DNA of 11,084 nucleotides from Burkholderiaceae bacterium (GTDB lineage: Bacteria; Pseudomonadota; Gammaproteobacteria; Burkholderiales; Burkholderiaceae_C), in assembly GCA_031276435.1 (NCBI GenBank), contig JAISNB010000052.1:1-11084 (forward strand), given 5' to 3'. The position numbers and the translations under genes are program-made. The notes beneath the pieces are model-generated. The model was not told the origin of the DNA and did no database searches. It saw nothing but the letters and a program-made list of their open reading frames with translations. Positions within the stretch are counted from its first letter, which is position 1. Each line of letters opens with the position of its first letter. Positions 1 to 6,723 of the stretch are shown piece after piece.

Positions 1-74
1 CTGTCAGACATCAGCACCATGCCCAGCAAAAACAGGCCAATGCCGCCAACAAGCGTGCTCAGGGTAACAAACAT
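1..74 (-). CDS. Probable Na+/phosphate cotransporter family protein, N-terminal fragment
   Basis: Only the first 24 codons are in the window; the gene runs off the left edge. The minus strand starts at ATG 74-72, preceded by a GGAAAG purine stretch at Shine-Dalgarno distance. The peptide contains GGIGLFLLGMVLMSD, a glycine-rich hydrophobic segment. This resembles the opening transmembrane repeat of the Na/Pi cotransporter family (PF02690), in which a GLxLFLxGMxxMSDGL pattern is characteristic. Members move phosphate with sodium across the inner membrane, or have related roles in ion or phosphate homeostasis. The assignment rests on this short motif alone, so the family is probable and the substrate unknown. 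It is divergent from the LapA-like gene and unrelated in function to the oxidase cluster. Confidence 0.6.
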   Translation of the reverse strand, partial: MFVTLSTLVGGIGLFLLGMVLMSD

Positions 75-230
75 GAAACGCTTTCCACAAGGTTGCTGCT
101 GCCGCCATCGCCGCCGCGCCACCTCTTGCGCGCGCCGCCGGGGGCGCTGCCGCCTTGCCGCGCAGCGCGGCCAGCAAGAGCGGTGATTATCGGCAATGCT
201 GGCGCATGGGCGCGCGCAGTTGTGTTTTCG

Positions 231-251
231 CCCTCGCTTTTGGGGAGAGGG
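231..251. repeat. Short inverted repeat of the CCCTC...GAGGG type
   Basis: CCCTC (231-235) and GAGGG (247-251) can pair around an 11-nt loop containing GCTTTTGG. The layout resembles the common proteobacterial intergenic hairpins of the CCCTCTCCCGCTTGCGGGAGAGGG kind, but it is degenerate. No T-run follows it on either strand, so a terminator role is not supported. Confidence 0.35.
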
Positions 252-299
252 TGTCTTCCTACCACCTTTCGGCGCGCAGCGTGGGCGCATGGAGACAGT

Positions 300-332
300 G
301 GATTGCCACGGGCCTGCAGTCCTCGCAATGAT
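300..332. repeat. REP-like palindromic element (CATTGCGAG...GTGGCAATC type)
   Basis: ATTGC (302-306) and GCAAT (325-329) flank an imperfect inner palindrome centred on CTGCAG. On the minus strand it reads CATTGCGAGG, then a variable centre, then CCGTGGCAATC. That matches the widespread bacterial intergenic palindrome remembered as CATTGCGAG-variable-GTGGCAATC. Such elements are non-coding and usually occur in many copies per genome. Only this copy is visible here, so repetition in this genome is inferred. Confidence 0.6.
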
Positions 333-468
333 GAGATTAGGTGCGCGCGTGCCGCGCCGCTGAGCACTACCGGCTTGCGCTGCCGCCGGATAAACTTAGG
401 CTGGCCTGGTCGTTCGCGCAGGGCGCCCACGGTTTGTGTTTCATCCACGCAAGAGGAGAGGAATCCCC

Positions 469-1116
469 ATGTCTTTGCGGTCTTTGCCTTTGATTGTTGT
501 TGGCTTTGCCATCGTGCTGTTTGTTGGCGGCAACTGGAGCGTCATGGTCCAGCCGACCGATTTGTCGCTGATCTTCGCGGAAGTGCACGCGCCCCTGGGT
601 CTGGTGCTGCTGGGCTTTATCGTGCTGATTTCGGTGCTGTTCACCGGCTTTGTCGCCTACATGCAAGGCACCGTGCTGCTGGAAAACCGCCGCCACGCCA
701 AGGAGCTGGCCGCGCAGCGCGAGTTGGCCGACAAGGCCGAGGCTTCGCGTTTTACCGATTTGCGCGCGCATCTGGAGCAGCAACAGGCCAGCCTGATTGC
801 CACCTTGCAGGAGCAGACCGAAAAGCTTATGGCGCGCGTGGATCGCGCCGAGACGGGGCTGCGCGAGCGCCCGATCGACGCCAACATCGGGCTGCTGGTG
901 AGCACGGTGCAAGAGATAAACCGCCAGTTGCAGGCGCGCCTGGACCGCATGGAAACCGGCATTGGCGATCGGCTGGCGTATGTGGCGCGGCAATCGCCCG
1001 CGCCCGCGGCGCCGCGGTACATCGCGCCGGTTCTGGGTGCGGATGTGTCTGATGCCATTGCGGCGGCGCCCATGTTGCCGCCGGATGTGCCAGCCGGGCC
1101 AGGCTCGCTGCGCTGA
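469..1116 (+). CDS. LapA-domain-like (DUF1049) inner-membrane protein with cytoplasmic coiled coil
   Basis: This is a 215-residue protein. The start at ATG 469 is chosen because AAGAGGAGAG lies 8 nt upstream; a GTG 33 nt further upstream in the same frame lacks such a site. Two hydrophobic segments (about residues 6-26 and 42-65) are separated by a short polar loop, NWSVMVQPTDLSLIFAEV. This is the layout of the LapA/DUF1049 family, where the protein sits in the inner membrane and, in E. coli, helps assemble lipopolysaccharide. From about residue 68 to 165 the sequence is charged and heptad-like, probably a coiled coil. The last 45 residues are rich in Ala and Pro. Similar long LapA-family proteins are recalled from Comamonadaceae. 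The exact role is unknown. It is probably a single-gene unit, because a terminator overlaps its stop codon. Confidence 0.7.
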   Translation: MSLRSLPLIVVGFAIVLFVGGNWSVMVQPTDLSLIFAEVHAPLGLVLLGFIVLISVLFTGFVAYMQGTVLLENRRHAKELAAQRELADKAEASRFTDLRAHLEQQQASLIATLQEQTEKLMARVDRAETGLRERPIDANIGLLVSTVQEINRQLQARLDRMETGIGDRLAYVARQSPAPAAPRYIAPVLGADVSDAIAAAPMLPPDVPAGPGSLR

Positions 1117-1137
1117 AGGTTCTGGTTCAGCTTTTTT
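1112..1137 (+). terminator. Intrinsic terminator overlapping the stop codon of the LapA-like gene
   Basis: GCTGAA (1112-1117) pairs perfectly with TTCAGC (1126-1131) around an 8-nt loop, and six T residues follow at once (1132-1137). The stop codon TGA (1114-1116) lies in the left arm. Stem, loop and T-run fit a rho-independent terminator on the plus strand, although the stem is short. Confidence 0.7.
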
Positions 1138-1257
1138 GGGGCACCGTTTGCGTGGCCAGCGTGCCGAAGGCGTGGCGGCAGGCGATCGGCATGCCGTATG
1201 GATTGCCGCGGGGCGCGGCCTCTCGCAATGGCGGTTGATCAGAGGTTCCCTGGTGGT

Positions 1258-1701
1258 TCAGCGCAGCACCAGAACGGGGATGTGCGAGTGCGTGAGCACC
1301 TGCTGCGTTTCGCTGCCCAGCAGCATGCGCTTGATGCCGCGCCGCCCGTGCGAGGCCATCACGATCAAGTCGGCGTTGTGCTTTTTGGCGGCGGCGATCA
1401 GCGCGTCTGACACCACGTCGGATTTGCTCAGCAGGGCCTTGACCTGAACGCCTTTTTTCTCGCCAGCGGTCTTGACGGCATCGACCACGGCGCGGGCATC
1501 TTCGGCCCATTGTTTTTCCACCAGGGCCACGTCCTCTTCGGACAGGGGGATGGAGCCTTCAAAGTAGCTTTGCGGGTAGCGCGGGATGACTTTGAGCGCC
1601 AGCAGTTGGGCACCGCAGGTGGCCGCCAGTTCGATGGCGCTGGCGACGGCTTTTCTGGACAGTGGCGAGCCATCGGTGGCAACGAGGATGCATTTGTACA
1701 T
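1258..1701 (-). CDS. Universal stress protein (UspA family, ATP-binding type)
   Basis: This is a 147-residue single-domain Usp, the usual length. The start is ATG at 1701-1699, with AAGGA (complement of 1711-1715) 10 nt upstream and the standard opening MYKCILVATDGSPLS. Residues 5-9 form the first beta strand, followed by the conserved D10-G-S. The nucleotide-binding signature near the C terminus is A116-S-H-G119, nine residues, then G129-S130, followed by a final PVLVLR strand. It matches the G-2X-G-9X-G(S/T) pattern except that Ala replaces the first Gly, a common variant. Such proteins are cytoplasmic and bind ATP during stress or growth arrest; the target here is unknown. It is divergent from ccoI and shares an upstream region holding an FNR-like box, so induction at low oxygen is plausible. 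Confidence 0.93.
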   Translation of the reverse strand: MYKCILVATDGSPLSRKAVASAIELAATCGAQLLALKVIPRYPQSYFEGSIPLSEEDVALVEKQWAEDARAVVDAVKTAGEKKGVQVKALLSKSDVVSDALIAAAKKHNADLIVMASHGRRGIKRMLLGSETQQVLTHSHIPVLVLR

Positions 1702-1814
1702 GAGATGGATTCCTTGGATGGATGCGCGTGTGCGTGTTGGCGCGGGGGTGAAAAGCAAAACAGTGTTGAAGACGGCAATGTAGCGCCGCGGCAAACAGGG
1801 CGGCGCGGTCGATC

Positions 1815-1828
1815 TTGACGATAATCAG
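1815..1828. promoter_or_regulatory. FNR/Anr-like box upstream of ccoI
   Basis: TTGAC-GATA-ATCAG matches the FNR/Anr consensus TTGAT-N4-ATCAA at 8 of 10 positions. The two mismatches are symmetric, at the inner base of the left half and the outer base of the right half. It lies 36 nt before the ccoI start codon and 114 nt from the usp start on the other strand. FNR family proteins activate cbb3 oxidase genes at low oxygen in many proteobacteria. The site could serve ccoI, usp or both. Confidence 0.6.
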
Positions 1829-1850
1829 GTTTTGGCAGTTGCCAGGGGAC

Positions 1851-1856
1851 TACAGT
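1851..1856 (+). promoter_or_regulatory. Candidate -10 element for ccoI
   Basis: TACAGT matches TATAAT at 4 of 6 positions. If used, transcription would start near 1863, which puts the centre of the FNR-like box (1821.5) at about -41.5, the usual class II activation distance. The start would fall one base before the annotated ATG at 1864. It is a geometric argument with a weak hexamer. Confidence 0.4.
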
Positions 1857-1863
1857 TCACGCC

Positions 1864-4245
1864 ATGCAAGCCGTTAGCGCAGCCGCTCATTCGCCAGAGC
1901 AACACGCCATTGCGACCGGGGCTGCCGAGCGCATCGGCGCGGACGCGCCAGCGCGTTTTGCCTTGCTGGACGACCCGGACGAATGGGCGCAGTTCAGCAG
2001 GCCGGGCGCGGCCTCGCCCTCTGGCGATGCGCCGCCGGACTGCTGGGAGTCGAACGTGGTGTTCGAGGGCATGCATTGCACGGCTTGCGCGGGCGTCATT
2101 GAAAACGCGCTGCTGGCCGTGCCCGGCGTGCGCCTGGCCGAAGTCAGCGCCGCCTCGCACCGGGGCCGGGTGGTTTGGGACGCCGGGGCAACGCGCCCTT
2201 CCGCGTGGATGAACGCGGCGCTCAAGGCGGGCTACCAGCCGCTTCCGGCGCATGACCCCGAGGCCAGCGAGCGCCGCCTGGCAGAAACGCGCAAGATGGT
2301 CTGGCGTCTGGGCGTGGCGGGCCTTTGCATGATGCAGGTCATGATGTACGCCACGCCCACATACTTTACCGAGCCGGGCGAGATTGCGCCCGATCTGGTC
2401 AATCTGCTGCGCTGGGCCGCATGGGTGTTGTCGATTCCGGTGATTGTGTTTTCGTGCCAGCCCTTTTTTGCCAACGCCTGGCGCGACTTGTGCCAGCGCC
2501 GCATCAGCATGGATCTGCCCGTCGCGCTGGCGATGCTGATCACGTTTGTGGTGAGCACGCTGGGCACGTTTGAGCCTGATGGCATGTTCGGGCGCGAGGT
2601 GTATTTCGACTCGCTCACCATGTTTGTGTTTTTCCTGCTGGCCGGGCGCTGGCTGGAGTTGCGTTTGCGCGATCGCACGGCGGGCGCGCTGGAAGCGTTG
2701 ATGCACCGCTTGCCCGAGAGCGTGGCGCGCCAGCGCGCCGATGGCAGTTTCGAGCGCGTTTCGGCACGGCGCTTGCGCGTGGGCGATGTGGTGCAGGTGC
2801 TGCCGGGCGAGTCGTTTGTGGCCGATGGCGTGTTGCTGCGCGGCGCGACGCACGCCGACGAGGCGCTGCTGACGGGCGAATCCGCGCCCGTGCCGCGTGG
2901 CGTGGGCGATGTGGTGATTGCGGGCAGCCACAATCTGAGCGCCACGGTGGAGCAGCGCGTGGACCATCTGGGCGCCGATACGCGCTACGCGCAGATCGTG
3001 GCCTTGATGGAAGCGGCTTGCACCAGCAAGCCGCGCGTGGCGCAACTGGCCGACCGCCTGGCAAAGCCTTTTTTGCTGGCGGTGCTGCTCATCGCCGCGC
3101 TGGCTTGCCTGTGGTGGTGGCCCAGCGATCCAGAGCGCGCGGTGATGATTGGCGTCGCCATTTTGGTGGTGACGTGTCCGTGCGCGCTGTCGCTGGCCAC
3201 ACCGGCGGCCATGCTGGCCAGTGCGGGCAGCATGGCCCGTTCGGGCGTGCTGGTGCGGCGCATGCAGGCGCTGGAAGTGCTGGCGCAGGCCGATACCCTG
3301 GTGTTCGACAAAACCGGCACGCTCACGCGCGACGGACTGGTTGTGTCCAGCGTGCAAACGCGCCCTGGCGTCAGCGCGCAAGAGGCCCTGGCGCTGGCTG
3401 GCGCGCTGGCGCAAACCAGTTTGCATCCGGTTTCGCGCGCCCTGGCGCAGGCCGCGCAACAGCAGCCATCGGGGCATGGCGGCGAGGGCGGCGCGCCCTG
3501 CTGGCGCGTCAGGGATTCGCAAGAGTTGCCCGGGCAGGGCGTGCGGGCGCTGCTTCAGCCGGATTCAGACGGCATGGCGGCGGCGCGCGCGCTGCGTTTG
3601 GGATCAGCCGCTTTCTGCGGCGTGGAGCGTGCGGGCACCACGGCGGTGGGCGCGCAAGCCCATTTGGCGGACGATCAGGGCTGGCTGGCCTCTTTTTTCT
3701 TGCAGGAAGATTTGCGCGCGGACGCGCTGGCGGCGGTGCGGGCCTTGCAGGCGCAGGGGCTGGATGTCAGGCTGCTGTCGGGCGATGGCCCGCAGGCCGC
3801 GCAAAGTCTGGGCGCGCAGGCGGGCATCGTGAATGTGCAGGGCGGCTGCACGCCAGCCGACAAGCTGGCCGCCATGCAGGCCCTGCAACGGCAGGGCAAA
3901 GTGGTGGCCATGGTTGGCGACGGGCTGAACGACGGGCCGGTGCTGGCCGGGGCCAATGTCTCGACCGCGTTTGGCCGCTCGGTGCCGCTGGCGCGCGCGC
4001 AGTCGGATTTTGTGGTGCTGGGCGAGCATCTGATGGCCGTGGCGCAGCTTGTGGCCAAGGCGCGCCGCACCATGCGCGTGGTGCGCCAGAATCTGGCCTG
4101 GGCCGCGGCTTACAACGCCGTGGCCATTCCCCTGGCCATCGCGGGCTGGATGCCGCCCTGGGCGGCTGGTTTGGGCATGGCGAGCAGCTCCCTGCTGGTG
4201 GTTGTCAACGCCATGCGGTTATCAAGTACGGATGAAGGGACGTAG
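1864..4245 (+). CDS. ccoI: Cu+-translocating P1B-type ATPase for cbb3 oxidase assembly (CcoI/FixI)
   Basis: This 793-residue inner-membrane copper pump feeds copper towards assembly of the CcoN CuB centre. One heavy-metal-associated domain (about residues 62-125) carries G69-M-H-C72-T-A-C75. The transporter core has TGES (337-340, actuator), C438-P-C440 (ion path in the membrane), D482-KTGT (phosphorylated Asp), H521-P (nucleotide domain) and G685-D-G-L-N-D690 (hinge). The last helix pair has Y750-N751 and M772-xx-SS, typical of Cu+ ATPases. All catalytic residues are present. The CcoI subtype is assigned from context, with ccoS 8 nt downstream. ATG 1864 is the first in-frame ATG and no better start follows before the metal-binding domain. 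It has no convincing Shine-Dalgarno site (AGGGG is about 15 nt away), which fits the promoter geometry suggesting a leaderless message. The N-terminal 60 residues are low-complexity and poorly conserved. Confidence 0.93.
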   Translation: MQAVSAAAHSPEQHAIATGAAERIGADAPARFALLDDPDEWAQFSRPGAASPSGDAPPDCWESNVVFEGMHCTACAGVIENALLAVPGVRLAEVSAASHRGRVVWDAGATRPSAWMNAALKAGYQPLPAHDPEASERRLAETRKMVWRLGVAGLCMMQVMMYATPTYFTEPGEIAPDLVNLLRWAAWVLSIPVIVFSCQPFFANAWRDLCQRRISMDLPVALAMLITFVVSTLGTFEPDGMFGREVYFDSLTMFVFFLLAGRWLELRLRDRTAGALEALMHRLPESVARQRADGSFERVSARRLRVGDVVQVLPGESFVADGVLLRGATHADEALLTGESAPVPRGVGDVVIAGSHNLSATVEQRVDHLGADTRYAQIVALMEAACTSKPRVAQLADRLAKPFLLAVLLIAALACLWWWPSDPERAVMIGVAILVVTCPCALSLATPAAMLASAGSMARSGVLVRRMQALEVLAQADTLVFDKTGTLTRDGLVVSSVQTRPGVSAQEALALAGALAQTSLHPVSRALAQAAQQQPSGHGGEGGAPCWRVRDSQELPGQGVRALLQPDSDGMAAARALRLGSAAFCGVERAGTTAVGAQAHLADDQGWLASFFLQEDLRADALAAVRALQAQGLDVRLLSGDGPQAAQSLGAQAGIVNVQGGCTPADKLAAMQALQRQGKVVAMVGDGLNDGPVLAGANVSTAFGRSVPLARAQSDFVVLGEHLMAVAQLVAKARRTMRVVRQNLAWAAAYNAVAIPLAIAGWMPPWAAGLGMASSSLLVVVNAMRLSSTDEGT

Positions 4246-4253
4246 GTGCGATC

Positions 4254-4391
4254 ATGGACATTCTTTACTTGCTCATCCCGCTCTCGGTGGTGCTCATTTT
4301 TTTCATCCTCGGGGCGCTCTGGTGGGCCATTTATCGTGGACAATTCGACGATGTGGAGCGAGAGGGTGAGCGAATTCTCAATCACGATTGA
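4254..4391 (+). CDS. ccoS: Cbb3-type oxidase assembly protein CcoS
   Basis: This is a 45-residue protein starting at ATG 4254, 8 nt after the ccoI stop, with GAAGGGA (4234-4240) and TAGGTG upstream. One N-terminal transmembrane helix (about residues 4-26, ILYLLIPLSVVLIFFILGAL) is followed by WWAIYRGQFDDVEREGERIL. The helix followed by a Trp-rich stretch, then a GQFDD segment and an acidic end, is the CcoS signature. CcoS is needed for cofactor (heme and copper) insertion into CcoN in Rhodobacter capsulatus. The position between ccoI and ccoN supports the call. Its stop codon lies inside the FNR-like box of the next unit. Confidence 0.93.
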   Translation: MDILYLLIPLSVVLIFFILGALWWAIYRGQFDDVEREGERILNHD

Positions 4392-4401
4392 CGAATATCA
4401 A
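4388..4401. promoter_or_regulatory. FNR/Anr-like box driving ccoNOQP
   Basis: TTGAC-GAAT-ATCAA matches TTGAT-N4-ATCAA at 9 of 10 positions. It overlaps the ccoS stop codon (4389-4391) and lies 60 nt upstream of ccoN. Its centre is 4394.5. A -10-like hexamer sits where class II activation requires it. This is the strongest regulatory signal in the window. Confidence 0.8.
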
Positions 4402-4423
4402 GCGGTCTTCGGGCGTGCTCGAA

Positions 4424-4429
4424 GATACT
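4424..4429 (+). promoter_or_regulatory. Candidate -10 element for ccoNOQP
   Basis: GATACT matches TATAAT at 4 of 6. The start of transcription would be near 4436, placing the FNR-like box centre at about -41.5 and giving a 26-nt leader that still includes the ccoN ribosome-binding site. Confidence 0.55.
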
Positions 4430-4461
4430 GAACAAGGTTTTTCATAAAAGAAGAGGTGGAA

Positions 4462-5898
4462 ATGTCATTCGCCAACACCAAGGCTACGGTCTACAACGAC
4501 AAGGTAGTCAGGCAGTTCGCCATCATGACGGTGGTATGGGGTGTGGTCGGGATGCTGGTCGGCGTGATCATCGCCGCGCAGTTGACCTGGCCACAGTTGA
4601 ACCTGGGGATTCCCTGGCTCAGTTATGGCCGCTTGCGGCCTCTGCACACCAACGCGGTGATTTTCGCGTTTGGTGGGTGCGGTCTCTTTGCCACAGCCTA
4701 CTATGTGGTGCAGAGAACATGTCAGGTGCGCCTGTTCTCCGATACGCTGGCGGCGTTCACGTTCTGGGGCTGGCAACTGGTGATTCTGTCGGCGGCCATC
4801 AGCCTGCCGCTGGGTCTGACCACCGGCAAGGAATACGCCGAGCTGGAGTGGCCCATCGACATCCTGATCACGCTGGTGTGGGTGGCCTTTGCCGTGGTGT
4901 TCTTCGGCACCGTGGGCACGCGCCGCGTCAAGCACATCTACGTGGCCAACTGGTTCTATGGCGCTTTCATCATCGCGGTGGCCCTGCTGCACCTGGTCAA
5001 CAGCGCCGCGCTGCCCGTTGGCCCGCTGACCTCGTACTCGGCCTACGCCGGTGTGCAGGACGCCATGGTGCAATGGTGGTACGGCCACAATGCGGTGGGC
5101 TTTTTCCTGACCGCGGGCTTTCTGGGCATGATGTACTACTTCGTGCCCAAGCAGGCCGGTCGGCCCGTGTACAGCTACCGCCTGTCCATCGTCCACTTCT
5201 GGGCCTTGATCTTCACCTACATGTGGGCCGGGCCTCACCACCTGCACTACACCGCGCTGCCGGACTGGGCGCAGTCGCTGGGCATGGTGTTTTCCCTGAT
5301 CCTGCTGGCGCCAAGCTGGGGCGGCATGATCAACGGGATCATGACCCTGTCGGGTGCGTGGCACAAGCTGCGTGACGACCCGATCCTGCGCTTTTTGATC
5401 GTTTCACTGTCCTTTTACGGCATGTCGACCTTTGAAGGCCCGATGATGTCCATCAAGACCGTGAACGCGCTGTCGCACTACACCGACTGGACCGTGGGCC
5501 ATGTGCACTCGGGTGCGCTGGGCTGGGTGGGTCTGGTCACCATGGGTTCCATGTACTACCTGATTCCGCGCCTGTTTGGCCGCAAGCAGATGTTCAGCGT
5601 CAAAGCCATTGAACTGCACTTCTGGATTGCCACCATCGGCATCGTGATCTACATCGCGTCCATGTGGATTGCCGGTGTGATGCAAGGCCTGATGTGGCGC
5701 GCGGTGAATGCCGACGGTACCCTGACCTACACCTTTGTCGAGTCCGTGAAGGCGACCTTCCCCTTCTACGTACTGCGGCTGATTGGTGGCGCGATCTATC
5801 TGGTCGGCATGCTGATCATGCTCTGGAACGTGATCAAGACAGCAACGGCGGGCCGCTCGGTCACCGTTGAAATCCCCGCTGTTGCGGCCCACGCCTGA
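4462..5898 (+). CDS. ccoN: Cbb3-type cytochrome c oxidase catalytic subunit I (CcoN)
   Basis: This 478-residue, 12-helix inner-membrane subunit reduces O2 to water and pumps protons. Metal ligands are all present. H62 (RPLHTN) and H349 would bind low-spin heme b. H209 (WWYGHN), H259 and H260 (AGPHH) would bind CuB. H347 in H347-V-H349 would be the axial ligand of heme b3. Y253 (FTYMWAGPHH) sits exactly where the cross-linked Tyr of cbb3 oxidases lies, six residues before the CuB His pair; by homology with P. stutzeri (Y251-H207) it would be joined to H209. The start ATG 4462 follows AGAAGAGG at proper spacing; an in-frame GTG at 4456 overlaps that site and is less likely. It is the first gene of the ccoNOQP unit, 20 nt before ccoO. 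Its length is normal for the family. Confidence 0.98.
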   Translation: MSFANTKATVYNDKVVRQFAIMTVVWGVVGMLVGVIIAAQLTWPQLNLGIPWLSYGRLRPLHTNAVIFAFGGCGLFATAYYVVQRTCQVRLFSDTLAAFTFWGWQLVILSAAISLPLGLTTGKEYAELEWPIDILITLVWVAFAVVFFGTVGTRRVKHIYVANWFYGAFIIAVALLHLVNSAALPVGPLTSYSAYAGVQDAMVQWWYGHNAVGFFLTAGFLGMMYYFVPKQAGRPVYSYRLSIVHFWALIFTYMWAGPHHLHYTALPDWAQSLGMVFSLILLAPSWGGMINGIMTLSGAWHKLRDDPILRFLIVSLSFYGMSTFEGPMMSIKTVNALSHYTDWTVGHVHSGALGWVGLVTMGSMYYLIPRLFGRKQMFSVKAIELHFWIATIGIVIYIASMWIAGVMQGLMWRAVNADGTLTYTFVESVKATFPFYVLRLIGGAIYLVGMLIMLWNVIKTATAGRSVTVEIPAVAAHA

Positions 5899-5918
5899 TC
5901 GAGGAGGAATAGACCATC

Positions 5919-6536
5919 ATGGCAAAAGAACATGTAAGCGGTCACGCCAAGATCGAGACCAGCAACTTTTTGATGATCGTGCTGATTCTTCTCACGGTCT
6001 CTGTGGGCGGACTGGTGGAAATCGTGCCACTGTTCTTCCAGAAATCGACCACCCAGCCGATTGAAGGACTGGTTCCGTATACGGCCTTGCAACTGAGCGG
6101 ACGCGACGTTTATCGCCGCGAGGGCTGCTACAACTGCCACTCGCAGATGATTCGACCGTTCCGCGCCGAGGCATTGCGCTACGGCCCGTACTCGGTGGCT
6201 GGCGAGTTCGTGTACGACCATCCCTTCCAGTGGAGCAGCAAGCGCACGGGACCTGATCTGGCGCGCGTTGGCGGCCGCTACAGCGACGAATGGCACCGCA
6301 TCCACCTGATCAATCCGCGCGATGTGGTTCCGGAGTCCAACATGCCTGCCTATCCATGGCTTGCCACGACACCGGCCAACGCGGGTGTCATCCAGGCACA
6401 CATGAAGGGCATGCACACCTTGGGCGTTCCCTACACCGAAGAAGAAATCGCCAATGCGCCGGAAGAGCTGAATGGCAAAACCGAGCTGGACGCGCTGATT
6501 TCTTACCTGCAGGTCTTGGGCATTCACCGCAAGTGA
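5919..6536 (+). CDS. ccoO: Cbb3-type cytochrome c oxidase mono-heme subunit II (CcoO)
   Basis: This is a 205-residue, membrane-anchored cytochrome c. GAGGAGG (5901-5907) lies 11 nt before ATG 5919, a strong ribosome-binding site. One anchor helix (about residues 18-40) is followed by a periplasmic domain with the heme motif C70-Y-N-C73-H74. M142 in ESNMPAYPWL is the expected sixth iron ligand. The segment from EGCYNCHSQM to YGPYSVAGEFVYDHPFQW is typical of CcoO. It passes electrons from CcoP hemes to heme b in CcoN. The length is normal and no residue seems missing. Confidence 0.98.
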   Translation: MAKEHVSGHAKIETSNFLMIVLILLTVSVGGLVEIVPLFFQKSTTQPIEGLVPYTALQLSGRDVYRREGCYNCHSQMIRPFRAEALRYGPYSVAGEFVYDHPFQWSSKRTGPDLARVGGRYSDEWHRIHLINPRDVVPESNMPAYPWLATTPANAGVIQAHMKGMHTLGVPYTEEEIANAPEELNGKTELDALISYLQVLGIHRK

Positions 6537-6552
6537 TGGCGGGAGTTGAACC

Positions 6553-6690
6553 ATGGACATCAACCTGATGCGCAGCCTCGTCACCGTGGTGTCGCTGGCC
6601 GTGTTTATCGGAATCGTGGTTTGGGCCTGGTCCAGGCGCAACCAAAAGCAATTCGAAGAGGCAGCGAACCTGCCTTTCGAGCAAGATTGA
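6553..6690 (+). CDS. ccoQ: Cbb3-type cytochrome c oxidase small subunit (CcoQ/FixQ)
   Basis: This 45-residue protein starts at ATG 6553, 16 nt after the ccoO stop, with a GGGAG site at 6541-6545. It has a single transmembrane helix (about residues 9-27, LVTVVSLAVFIGIVVWAWS). A basic stretch RRNQKQF and an acidic tail EEAANLPFEQD follow. The GIVVWAWSRRNQKxFEEAAxLPF pattern is the CcoQ hallmark. CcoQ has no cofactor and stabilises the association of CcoP with the CcoNO core. Its position between ccoO and ccoP confirms the call. Confidence 0.95.
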   Translation: MDINLMRSLVTVVSLAVFIGIVVWAWSRRNQKQFEEAANLPFEQD

Positions 6691-6698
6691 GCAGGAGG
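6691..6698 (+). promoter_or_regulatory. Strong Shine-Dalgarno sequence relevant to the ccoP start
   Basis: GCAGGAGG lies directly after the ccoQ stop. It is 7 nt before an in-frame GTG (6706) but 25 nt before the ATG at 6724 chosen for ccoP. The ATG has its own weaker purine stretch (AGGCAGGGA, 6709-6717). The geometry therefore favours the GTG, while protein similarity favours the ATG. Confidence 0.45.
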
Positions 6699-6723
6699 CC
6701 CTGCCGTGAGGCAGGGATTGAAG

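Larger units (their letters stand above)
75..468. other. Non-coding divergent region with several GC-rich inverted repeats
   Basis: This 394-nt stretch separates the divergent Na/Pi-family and LapA-like genes. Reading frames stay open here on both strands, but this is expected at such GC content, and none gives a recognisable protein. It holds several hairpins: GCCGCGC/GCGCGGC at 157-171, CCCTC/GAGGG at 231-251, and a REP-like element at about 300-332. It must also contain the promoters of both flanking genes, but I could not pick a convincing -35/-10 pair. No FNR-like box was seen here. Confidence 0.6.

Noticed and set aside
157..171. GCCGCGC-A-GCGCGGC as a terminator or operator
   Set aside because: It lies between divergent genes, has no T-run on either side, and is within sequence so GC-rich that chance pairing is likely.
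93..1052. A 319-codon plus-strand frame across the repeat region and the LapA-like gene
   Set aside because: It overlaps the LapA-like gene in another frame, runs through the palindromes, and gives an Arg/Ala-rich product without motifs.
1205..1219. GCCGCG-GGG-CGCGGC as the usp terminator
   Set aside because: It is a perfect 6-bp stem downstream of usp, but no T-run follows on the minus strand, and such GC palindromes are common here by chance.
1825..3522. A 565-codon open frame on the minus strand opposite ccoI
   Set aside because: It lies antisense to a gene with all P-type ATPase motifs. Its translation is rich in Arg, His, Gln and Ala, as expected from the reverse frame of GC-rich coding DNA, and contains no recognisable domain.
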